The translations under genes were made by a program, and so were the position numbers. A DNA stretch of 5,161 nucleotides, taken from positions 1 to 5,161 of the forward strand of contig DPVY01000106.1 of assembly GCA_003527965.1 (NCBI GenBank), in the 5' to 3' direction. Numbering within the stretch: position 1 is the first letter of the stretch; every line of letters begins with the position of its first letter. The DNA is from Fidelibacterota bacterium. Lineage in GTDB: Bacteria; Fidelibacterota; UBA2242. Shown here in pieces: positions 1 to 5,161 of the stretch. Under the pieces are notes generated by a model. That model saw nothing but the letters and a program-made list of their open reading frames with translations, was not told the DNA's origin and ran no database searches.

Positions 1-1663
1 TGTCTTTGTGAATAAGTTTCATGCGGCGACTCTGAAAATAATAATGCGGTTTTTCAGGAATATCGCAGGTGGTATAGATGCCGTTGGACACATAAAATTC
101 CGTTTTAGTGACTTTACTGATATTGTCACCGTAATAGTAGCCATCCTGCTCTTTCGTCCGTCCTTCGACGATGCGTCCCTTCTGAGTCTTCATGTTATAA
201 ATCATCTCATCACCGGAAAAAGGCTCCCGCCCCTTTTGAAAAAGCGTTGGGAGATCGCCGGCGGTCGAATCAAAGGGCGGCTGTCCCATGGGATAAGCAT
301 ACAGTAAATTTTCATTCCATTTGATGTGTATTTTCCCGGCCGTCAATCTCATATCCGCCGAACTGATCGATGACTGATCAAGTAAATCCGTCGTTTTATC
401 ATCCAGAAAATAGTCGAGGCGTTCCGCTGCATATAAAACCGTTGTATCTATTCCGGTATTAGTCTTATCGGGAATATATTTGCCTTCAGTCCCGCCGATA
501 ACCGTAATATGGTTCAAACGTTTTTCACGAAACTTCATAATCACCGTATCGCCACTGGTAATATTAACCCCCTGAATAATGCTGTCTTCCGTGACATTAT
601 AATAGCTGGTTGCCATCCCGAATACGCTAATGGAGTCGGTCTGCCCGTCTTTGAAATAGATTTCCATCGTTTTGCCGGTGATTTCATCATGGGTCAGGAT
701 TGAATCCCGCTGTGCCACAGAAGCGGAATCGGCTTTATTATAGGGTAAATAAGCTTTCGAGCTGGAAGAAGCCAACGCGTTTTCAAAAATGAAAAGCGAA
801 CGTAACACCTCGTCTTCAAGGTAAAGGATCATCCGTTCGCCGGTGAGTTCCTGCCCGTCACGCAAAACTTTTGGCTTTCCCGTCATGGTAGCGGTTTCCA
901 GTGAATCGGAATACTCCATCTCGTCGGAATATGCGCTGAAATCATCGCGCCAGATCTTGACATTGCCGATAGTAACGAAATGCCCCCGATCTTCAAAGCC
1001 TCTGATCACATCACCTTTGATGCGAAAGTTTTCTTTCCCCGTGGAATCACGCTTTACAATAAACGGATTCTGTGTCGCTTCAATATTGCCGGATTCATTG
1101 AAATATACCAGGCTGTCTCCAAATAATGAGGTGTTTCTCTGCCGGTCGATAAGAACGGCGTCGGTCAGCGCAATTGCCTTCTTATCTGCAGAATAATAGG
1201 TAATAAACTCAGCGGATACGTCTCTGTTTTTATCCCGCAGATAAACATTCCCCCGGGCTTCGGATATATCCCGGTCAACATAATGCGTCATTTCAGCCGC
1301 CACAAGGCTGATTGCGCCGTCTTCAAAACGGGTGTGCCCGCGGGCTTCGATAATTTCCCGGTCGGCAAAATAGGTCAGCGTATCGGCCAGTAAAACCTGA
1401 TCCTTTTTGGTTACCCGGACATTGTGGTAAAAATCCGCCCGCTCGTCCTTTTCGAACCAGTAAGACAGCTGACAGGTGAGATCGACTTCGCCTTTACGGA
1501 AATGCACATTACCGGTCAGTTTTTTAAGGATGATATCATTGCGGGTAATCTGTTCCAACCGGTCGGCGCCAATCAGGCGCAGCTTCTCCCCGGATGCGGC
1601 AGGCAGCGACGACATTAGGGTCAGGAGAATCAATGCTATTATCGGGGGAAATTGCTTTTTCAA
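1..1663 (-). CDS. LptD/OstA-like LPS-assembly outer-membrane protein, N-terminal part (partial, runs off the left edge)
   Basis: Reading the minus strand from 1663 gives 554 uninterrupted codons that continue past base 1. Residues 1-24 look like a Sec signal peptide: two lysines, a hydrophobic run, then SLPAASG, with no lipobox cysteine. The mature part is rich in short beta-strands and has about 30-residue repeats anchored on aromatic pairs near residues 68, 98, 128, 157 and 187, as expected of the LptA/OstA jellyroll domain. Near the edge (residues 530-554) the pattern Y-TTCD-HYYF-R-MKLI matches the point where LptD proteins pass from the N-domain to the barrel. The known family role is inserting LPS into the outer leaflet of the outer membrane, fed by the LptA bridge. 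The barrel (several hundred residues) is outside the window. The start is uncertain: TTG at 1663 gives a textbook signal peptide; TTG at 1678 or GTG at 1726 would add 5 or 21 residues, and ATG at 1615 would destroy the signal. The family assignment is firm, LptD itself less so, since some FCB genomes carry several OstA-like paralogues. Confidence 0.82.
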   Translation of the reverse strand, partial: MKKQFPPIIALILLTLMSSLPAASGEKLRLIGADRLEQITRNDIILKKLTGNVHFRKGEVDLTCQLSYWFEKDERADFYHNVRVTKKDQVLLADTLTYFADREIIEARGHTRFEDGAISLVAAEMTHYVDRDISEARGNVYLRDKNRDVSAEFITYYSADKKAIALTDAVLIDRQRNTSLFGDSLVYFNESGNIEATQNPFIVKRDSTGKENFRIKGDVIRGFEDRGHFVTIGNVKIWRDDFSAYSDEMEYSDSLETATMTGKPKVLRDGQELTGERMILYLEDEVLRSLFIFENALASSSSKAYLPYNKADSASVAQRDSILTHDEITGKTMEIYFKDGQTDSISVFGMATSYYNVTEDSIIQGVNITSGDTVIMKFREKRLNHITVIGGTEGKYIPDKTNTGIDTTVLYAAERLDYFLDDKTTDLLDQSSISSADMRLTAGKIHIKWNENLLYAYPMGQPPFDSTAGDLPTLFQKGREPFSGDEMIYNMKTQKGRIVEGRTKEQDGYYYGDNISKVTKTEFYVSNGIYTTCDIPEKPHYYFQSRRMKLIHKD

Positions 1664-1712
1664 ATTTATTCTACTCAACCGGGCTACATTACATTCAATA
1701 AAATTTAACCAT

Positions 1713-1725
1713 TGTATAATATACA
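1713..1725. promoter_or_regulatory. 13-bp perfect palindrome, possible operator or part of the minus-strand promoter
   Basis: TGTATA-A-TATACA is a perfect inverted repeat around one central base. It lies 50 bases upstream of the likely TTG start of the LptD-like gene. On the minus strand it contains TATATT and TATTAT, which could serve as a -10 box; TTAGAA lies 17 bases upstream of TATATT as a weak -35 (3 of 6 matches). It may be a repressor site overlapping the promoter, or just an AT-rich promoter core. The symmetry is seen directly; the function is inferred. Confidence 0.35.
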
Positions 1726-1757
1726 CATTCTTTTAATCTCTTCTAAAAACTAACGTG

Positions 1758-1810
1758 CCGGTAAGCTATTTGATCCTGACTTAATCCCATGTCCAGAAAT
1801 CAGCTACCGG
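1758..1810. repeat. Imperfect long inverted repeat (possible hairpin)
   Basis: CCGGTAAGCT (1758-1767) pairs with AGCTACCGG (1802-1810), with one bulged A. Inside, GATCCTGAC (1772-1780) can partly pair with GTCCAGAAATC (1791-1801). The result is an interrupted stem around a short loop. No run of T follows on either side, so it does not look like an intrinsic terminator. It could be a structured leader, a protein-binding site or chance. Confidence 0.35.
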
Positions 1811-1861
1811 GAACTTATCATTTATATTCTTGTTTATATCTCGCATTCAACTAAATTTATT

Positions 1862-1867
1862 TATAAT
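1862..1867 (+). promoter_or_regulatory. Putative -10 box for the DUF1848 gene
   Basis: TATAAT matches the sigma-70 -10 consensus perfectly and would place a transcription start near 1874, giving a leader of about 26 bases before the ATG at 1900. There is no good -35 at 16-18 bases upstream (around TCTCGC/TCGCAT), and the surrounding DNA is AT-rich, so a chance match is possible. The leader has no recognisable Shine-Dalgarno sequence. A second TATAAT at 1715-1720, inside the palindrome, is farther away and less likely to serve this gene. Confidence 0.4.
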
Positions 1868-1899
1868 GCTCATATTTATCACACTTTTCAGATACCATT

Positions 1900-2748
1900 A
1901 TGAATGATTCCGGTTGCATCATTTCCGCCAGCCGCCGAACCGACATTCCGGCTTTTTATGGAGAATGGTTCTACCAACAAGTGCGGCAGGGATTTGTTGA
2001 TGTTCCCAACCCCTTTTCAGGAAAATCTTACAGAGTATCCCTGAAACCGGAAGATGTCAGCGCAGTTGTCTTCTGGTCAAAGGAGTACCGCCCTTTTTTA
2101 CCTATTCTTGAAAAAATCGAGTCAATTTACCAGAATCGTTTCCTGTTTCATTTTACCATCAACGGTTTTCAGGATCACGCGAAGAAATATTTTGAGCCAT
2201 TCATCCCCGAACTGACCGTAAGTATTCAAACCGCAAAAACTCTTGCTGCACGCTACGGCGCAGACACTCTGCTGTGGCGCTTCGACCCGATTATTTTCTC
2301 AGATATTTCAAAACCGGATGAATGCCTGAATACATTTCAGTTTATCGTCGGTCAACTTGAAGGTTTGACGTCACGCTGCTATATCAGCTTTGTAGATTTA
2401 TACGGCAAGGTCAGCCGCCGATTTGAACGATTATCGTGGGAACATTCCTTCCAATTCAGCAAGCCTGCATTTGACCAACAGATCGAATTTGCCCAAAAAC
2501 TGGTAAATATCGCCAGGGAGTGCGGCATTGCGGTTTTTACTTGTTGTGAAGATGAAATCGGTCAGGCTGCCGGCATTTTAAAGGGGCATTGCATCGACGC
2601 CGATTTACTGCAACGGCTTTACCCCGACCGGCAATTTACTGATGAAATAAAACCAACCCGCAAAGGCTGCGGCTGTTATGCCAGCCGTGACATTGGCGCC
2701 TACAACAGCTGTCGGCACGGTTGTCTTTATTGCTACGCAAGTTTATAA
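1900..2748 (+). CDS. DUF1848 family protein with C-terminal radical-SAM-like cysteine cluster
   Basis: This complete 282-residue protein has the normal family length (roughly 270-310). DUF1848 signatures appear in order: SASRRTDIPAF at 9-19, VPNPF at 35-39, RVSLKPEDV at 45-53, VFWSK at 57-61, WRFDPII at 126-132, SFVDLYGK at 163-170, TCCEDE at 214-219, and HCID at 230-233. It ends in a cluster with Cys257, Cys259, Cys271, Cys275 and Cys278, the last three forming CRHGCLYCYA. CX3CX2C followed by YA is the 4Fe-4S/SAM motif of radical SAM enzymes, here only four residues from the C-terminus rather than near the N-terminus. The family has no established function that I know of; an Fe-S, possibly radical SAM, enzyme is an inference. 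No signal peptide or membrane segment is visible, so it should be cytoplasmic. The ATG at 1900 puts the conserved N-terminal motif in the usual place, although no clear ribosome site precedes it. It appears monocistronic, since the next gene is convergent. Confidence 0.93.
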   Translation: MNDSGCIISASRRTDIPAFYGEWFYQQVRQGFVDVPNPFSGKSYRVSLKPEDVSAVVFWSKEYRPFLPILEKIESIYQNRFLFHFTINGFQDHAKKYFEPFIPELTVSIQTAKTLAARYGADTLLWRFDPIIFSDISKPDECLNTFQFIVGQLEGLTSRCYISFVDLYGKVSRRFERLSWEHSFQFSKPAFDQQIEFAQKLVNIARECGIAVFTCCEDEIGQAAGILKGHCIDADLLQRLYPDRQFTDEIKPTRKGCGCYASRDIGAYNSCRHGCLYCYASL

Positions 2749-3735
2749 CTATTCCATCGGATATTTTAAACCCCATTGCGCCCGGATATGGTCCAGTGTT
2801 TTCATGATCGCTACGGTTTCCCGTAACGGCATAATACCACTTTCCAGCTTCCCGTCACGCAGGCAATTCATCACCTCAATTGCCTGATGGGTGTATCCCT
2901 TCCCCTGCAGAGGAAATTCTTCAATAGTATCACCGCCATCAATCTTGACACGCACATTTTGCAGTTGCCACCATGGGCCATAAATATGAATAGAGCCCCT
3001 GGTACCAAAGATGATAGATTCCTTTTTCGTTTCCAGTGTATTCGCGGAAAAAATTGAGGCCGTTTTACTACCATCATACTCAAATATGATAGAACTCTGT
3101 TCATCCACACCCGTAGCGCCAAGATAACCGCAGGTTTTAATCACATCGGGTTGTTTATTAAAAACATAAGAGGCTAAAGATACCGGGTAGACACCGACAT
3201 CCAGCAAGGCACCTCCGCCCAGTTTCAGATTGAACACCCGGCTTTTGGGCCCCTTATCTGAAAGAAAACCATAATCCGACTGTAAATAGCGAATATCCCC
3301 GATCAATCCATCTTCCAGCCATTCTTTTACCTTTTGGAACAGCGGCGTAAACCGGACCCACATTGCTTCCATTAAAAACACCTTTTTCGATCGAGCAATA
3401 TCGACCATCACCTGTGCCTCGCGGGCATTGATCGCGAAGGGTTTTTCACAGAGAACGGCTTTACCGGCATTCAAGCATAGTAGAGTGTTTTGCTTATGAA
3501 ACGGGTGTGGCGTGGCCACATAGATAGCGTCCACTTCCGGACAGGTTGCCAATTCTTCGTAACTGCCAAAACGGAGCGGGATACCAAAATCATCGGCAAA
3601 ACGATCTGCTGATTCTCGGGTTCGGGAGCCCACTGCTATAATTTTTGCATCGGGCAGCAGTTTCAGATCGGCGGCAAAGGTTCGGGCGATACCGCCTGTT
3701 GCCAGAATTCCCCAGCGGACCATTTTATTCATCAT
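2749..3735 (-). CDS. Gfo/Idh/MocA family NAD(P)-dependent oxidoreductase, dihydrodiol dehydrogenase-like
   Basis: This complete 328-residue cytoplasmic enzyme has the usual length for the family. The N-terminal Rossmann fold begins with WGILATGGIA (8-17); an Ala stands at residue 12, where many members have Gly. Ser37-Arg38 at the end of strand 2 is compatible with NADP use. ATPHPFH (74-80) and the family motif EKP (97-99, catalytic-type Lys98) follow, then LMEAMWVRF (121-129) and GGGALLDVGVYP (173-184), which carries Asp179 and Tyr183. The last three blocks closely resemble mammalian dimeric dihydrodiol dehydrogenase / NADP-D-xylose dehydrogenase, so oxidation of a sugar or cyclic diol is likely. 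The true substrate cannot be read from sequence. The start at 3735 is supported by GAGGT six bases upstream; the next ATG at 3732 is equally possible. The gene is transcribed divergently from the symporter gene and converges on the DUF1848 gene with no gap. Confidence 0.94.
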   Translation of the reverse strand: MMNKMVRWGILATGGIARTFAADLKLLPDAKIIAVGSRTRESADRFADDFGIPLRFGSYEELATCPEVDAIYVATPHPFHKQNTLLCLNAGKAVLCEKPFAINAREAQVMVDIARSKKVFLMEAMWVRFTPLFQKVKEWLEDGLIGDIRYLQSDYGFLSDKGPKSRVFNLKLGGGALLDVGVYPVSLASYVFNKQPDVIKTCGYLGATGVDEQSSIIFEYDGSKTASIFSANTLETKKESIIFGTRGSIHIYGPWWQLQNVRVKIDGGDTIEEFPLQGKGYTHQAIEVMNCLRDGKLESGIMPLRETVAIMKTLDHIRAQWGLKYPME

Positions 3736-3741
3736 TTTACA

Positions 3742-3746
3742 ACCTC
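3742..3746 (-). promoter_or_regulatory. Ribosome binding site of the oxidoreductase gene
   Basis: The minus strand reads GAGGT, six bases before the ATG at 3735 and nine before the ATG at 3732. It is a clear Shine-Dalgarno match and fixes the start to one of these two adjacent codons rather than the in-frame ATG at residue 5. Confidence 0.7.
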
Positions 3747-3778
3747 ATTATTCAGGTTTTTCAGTTAATAATCGATGC

Positions 3779-3808
3779 AATGTATGGATTTATTATCCTT
3801 AATGTCAA
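3779..3808 (-). promoter_or_regulatory. Putative sigma-70-type promoter for the oxidoreductase gene
   Basis: On the minus strand a perfect -35 box TTGACA (3808-3803) is followed, after an 18-base spacer, by TACATT (3784-3779, 4 of 6 consensus). Transcription would start near 3772 and give a leader of about 36 bases containing the GAGGT ribosome site. An overlapping alternative is TTGAGG (3821-3816) with GATAAT (3797-3792, 5 of 6), also at 18 bases. One of the two is likely real. Confidence 0.5.
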
Positions 3809-3837
3809 TTTCAATCCTCAATTGGGTATTTGTAATA

Positions 3838-3865
3838 TTACCGCTATTTTCTAACTTATTATACT
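3838..3865 (+). promoter_or_regulatory. Weak candidate promoter for the symporter gene
   Basis: TATACT at 3860-3865 matches 5 of 6 bases of the -10 consensus and would place the start of transcription near 3872, about 48 bases before the ATG. The best -35 at a suitable distance is TTACCG (3838-3843, spacer 16), which matches poorly and overlaps the 10-bp palindrome. Expression may depend on an activator, or this may not be the true promoter. Confidence 0.3.
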
Positions 3866-3904
3866 GTTATGCCAAGACTACTGATAAGTGGATAAAGATT
3901 AACC

Positions 3905-3910
3905 GGGGGA
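3905..3910 (+). promoter_or_regulatory. Ribosome binding site of the symporter gene
   Basis: GGGGGA ends nine bases before the ATG at 3920. An ATG also overlaps it at 3910, but that one is in another frame and too close to be the start, so this site supports 3920. Confidence 0.5.
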
Positions 3911-3919
3911 TGCAGACCA

Positions 3920-5152
3920 ATGAATATTCCTTTTCAATTTGAACCAATGCTGACATTTGGATTTTTATCCATAATGTTATTAATTGGAATTATACTCAGA
4001 AATAAACTGCGTTTTTTTCAATATTTTTTAATCCCCAGCTGCCTGCTCGGTGGTATTCTGGGTCTGGTCTTTGTCAGCACCGGCATTATTAAAATCGAGG
4101 CATCATCCCTGGAAAACGTTGCTTACCATTTCTTCAATATCTCTTTTATTTCAGTCGGATTGTCCGGCAGTAATGAAAATGAAAAGAACGCCATCCGCGG
4201 AAAAGACTACATCCGAGGATCAGCCTGGATGGCGGTTATCCAGAGCATCTCATTTTCGCTTCAGGCAGTAATTGGGGTGGCAGTTGTTATTCTCTTAGAA
4301 ATTTTCGGCATGAAACTTTTCCCGACCTTCGGTTTTCTCGTTTCACTGGGCTTTGAAGAGGGCCCCGGTCAGGCATTATCTTTCGGGAAAGTCTGGGAAA
4401 GTATTGGCTTTGAACATGCCGCAACCATCGGTTTAACTTTCGCCGCAATCGGTTTTCTGATTTCATTTTTCGTTGGTGTTCCGATCGCCAACTGGGGAAT
4501 CCGCAAGGGGCACTCCACTCTGGCGCCCTCTTCTCTGCCGAAGCATTTTCTGAAGGGTATCGTCCCAAAAGGCCATAAAAAGGAGTCTGCCGGTAACCTG
4601 ACAATGCACTCGGGTAATATCGAAACTCTGGCATTTCACGCCGCTCTAATCGGACTGGTTTACATATTGAGCTATGTCGTAACCTTATTGCTGGGGAAAT
4701 TACTCCCGCCTGATATTGGCAAAATGCTCTGGGGATTCTTCTTCTTCATCGGTATGGTCATAGCATTCCTGGTCAGAATAAGCATGAAAAAGTTGAAAAT
4801 TGACCATTTGATCGATTCCGGACTGCAGCGACGTATTACGGGCTTTGCCGTAGATTATTTAATCGTTTCTACGGTTATGGCTATCCAGCTTGTAGTTATC
4901 TGGAAATACATCATCCCGATTTCGATCATTGCACTGATCAGTGGCTTCACTACAACTTTCATGGTGATATTTTTTGGACGGAGACTCTGGTCGTACAACA
5001 TCGAACGGTCAGTAACGATATACGGCACAGTAACCGGTACCGTGTCCAGTGGACTGCTGCTGCTCAGAATAGTGGATCCGGAATTCAAAACACCGGTTGC
5101 GGTAGAAATCGGGCTGATGAACCTTTTTATGGTTCCTGCCATCGTATGTTAG
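3920..5152 (+). CDS. GltS-family sodium/glutamate symporter-like membrane protein, probably C-terminally truncated
   Basis: This 410-residue integral membrane protein resembles the Na+/glutamate symporter family (GltS), which imports glutamate with sodium across the inner membrane. Hydrophobic segments lie at about 11-27, 36-56, 67-82, 102-127, 164-190, 237-259, 266-287, 309-329, 330-352 and 393-410. Two Gly/Ser-rich stretches fit the inverted-repeat re-entrant loops of the family: SLGFEEGPGQALSFG (142-156), at the position of the SGGHGTGAA motif of E. coli GltS, and GTVTGTVSSG (369-378) in the second half. A cytoplasmic-type linker rich in Lys/His/Ser (196-235) joins the halves. The GFxxGPGQA version marks a divergent branch, so the substrate may not be glutamate. 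The protein stops inside its last hydrophobic segment, where E. coli GltS continues for about 20 more residues. The TAG is nine bases from the window edge, so a frameshift, sequence error or pseudogene is possible. It is transcribed divergently from the oxidoreductase gene. Confidence 0.85.
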   Translation: MNIPFQFEPMLTFGFLSIMLLIGIILRNKLRFFQYFLIPSCLLGGILGLVFVSTGIIKIEASSLENVAYHFFNISFISVGLSGSNENEKNAIRGKDYIRGSAWMAVIQSISFSLQAVIGVAVVILLEIFGMKLFPTFGFLVSLGFEEGPGQALSFGKVWESIGFEHAATIGLTFAAIGFLISFFVGVPIANWGIRKGHSTLAPSSLPKHFLKGIVPKGHKKESAGNLTMHSGNIETLAFHAALIGLVYILSYVVTLLLGKLLPPDIGKMLWGFFFFIGMVIAFLVRISMKKLKIDHLIDSGLQRRITGFAVDYLIVSTVMAIQLVVIWKYIIPISIIALISGFTTTFMVIFFGRRLWSYNIERSVTIYGTVTGTVSSGLLLLRIVDPEFKTPVAVEIGLMNLFMVPAIVC

Positions 5153-5161
5153 TATGGTAGT

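Larger units (their letters stand above)
1664..1899. other. Divergent AT-rich intergenic region
   Basis: This 236-base spacer separates the start codons of the minus-strand LptD-like gene and the plus-strand DUF1848 gene, so it should hold both promoters. I see no tRNA, no convincing small ORF and no T-tracted terminator. It does contain a 13-bp palindrome (1713-1725), an imperfect long inverted repeat (1758-1810) and a consensus -10 hexamer (1862-1867), listed separately. Part of its left end could be coding if the LptD-like gene starts at the upstream TTG or GTG. Confidence 0.7.
3736..3919. other. Divergent intergenic region between oxidoreductase and symporter genes
   Basis: This 184-base AT-rich spacer should hold the promoters of both flanking genes. 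The minus-strand promoter is good and the plus-strand one is weak (both listed separately). A perfect 10-bp palindrome, GTAATATTAC, lies at 3832-3841 between them and could be an operator, though a palindrome of this length in AT-rich DNA may be chance. I see no RNA gene or terminator here. Confidence 0.6.

Noticed and set aside
8..1618. Several plus-strand open frames of 64-117 codons (8-307, 509-703, 843-1196, 1424-1618)
   Set aside because: They lie opposite the uninterrupted 554-codon minus-strand LptD-like frame and have no recognisable domains; they are antisense shadows.
1476..1736. Plus-strand frame of 86 codons extending into the divergent spacer
   Set aside because: It overlaps the signal peptide and N-domain of the LptD-like gene antisense; its composition is not protein-like and it has no homology I recognise.
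2670..2687. Hairpin CGGCTG-TTATGC-CAGCCG near the end of the DUF1848 gene, as a possible terminator
   Set aside because: It lies inside conserved codons of the cysteine cluster, has only a 6-bp stem and is not followed by a T-run, so the coding constraint explains it.
2871..3122. Minus-strand frame of 83 codons overlapping the oxidoreductase gene
   Set aside because: It is an alternative frame within a well-conserved enzyme and has low-complexity, non-domain sequence.
4287..4634. Minus-strand open frame of 115 codons inside the symporter gene, and a second one of 95 codons at 4855-5142
   Set aside because: They are antisense to a clear membrane-protein gene, have no family resemblance and no ribosome site.
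1900..5152. A functional cluster joining the DUF1848, oxidoreductase and symporter genes
   Set aside because: The three genes alternate in strand, share no operon and show no common substrate, so adjacency alone does not support a system.

Overview
This 5.2 kb window looks like chromosomal DNA from a Gram-negative (diderm, LPS-bearing) bacterium of moderate GC content with AT-rich intergenic spacers. The outer-membrane LptD/OstA-type protein shows that there is an outer membrane. The flavour of that protein and of the GltS-like transporter reminds me of the FCB assemblage (Marinimicrobia, Calditrichota or Ignavibacteria-like lineages), but that placement is a low-confidence impression. I see no mobile elements, CRISPR arrays, tRNA or rRNA.

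Layout from left to right. (1) Positions 1-1663, minus strand: the first 554 codons of a large LptD/OstA-like LPS-assembly protein. It has a signal peptide and an N-terminal LptA-like beta domain made of about 30-residue repeats; its beta-barrel lies beyond the left edge. It has no ATG at the signal peptide and most likely starts at a TTG. (2) Positions 1664-1899: a divergent AT-rich spacer with a 13-bp palindrome, an imperfect long inverted repeat and a consensus -10 box. (3) Positions 1900-2748, plus strand: a complete DUF1848 protein ending in a cysteine cluster that contains a CX3CX2C radical-SAM-type motif. (4) Positions 2749-3735, minus strand: a complete Gfo/Idh/MocA oxidoreductase close to dihydrodiol dehydrogenase; its stop codon directly abuts the DUF1848 stop. 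(5) Positions 3736-3919: a divergent spacer with a good minus-strand promoter (perfect TTGACA). (6) Positions 3920-5152, plus strand: a GltS-family sodium/glutamate symporter-like membrane protein that appears to lose its last membrane segment to a stop codon 9 bases before the window edge.

The four genes alternate in direction (minus, plus, minus, plus), so none share an operon inside the window and the sequence offers no evidence that they act in one pathway. I found no convincing new multi-gene system. The most interesting points are the C-terminal placement of a radical-SAM-like cluster motif in the DUF1848 protein, the zero-base convergent gene junction, and the possibly truncated symporter.
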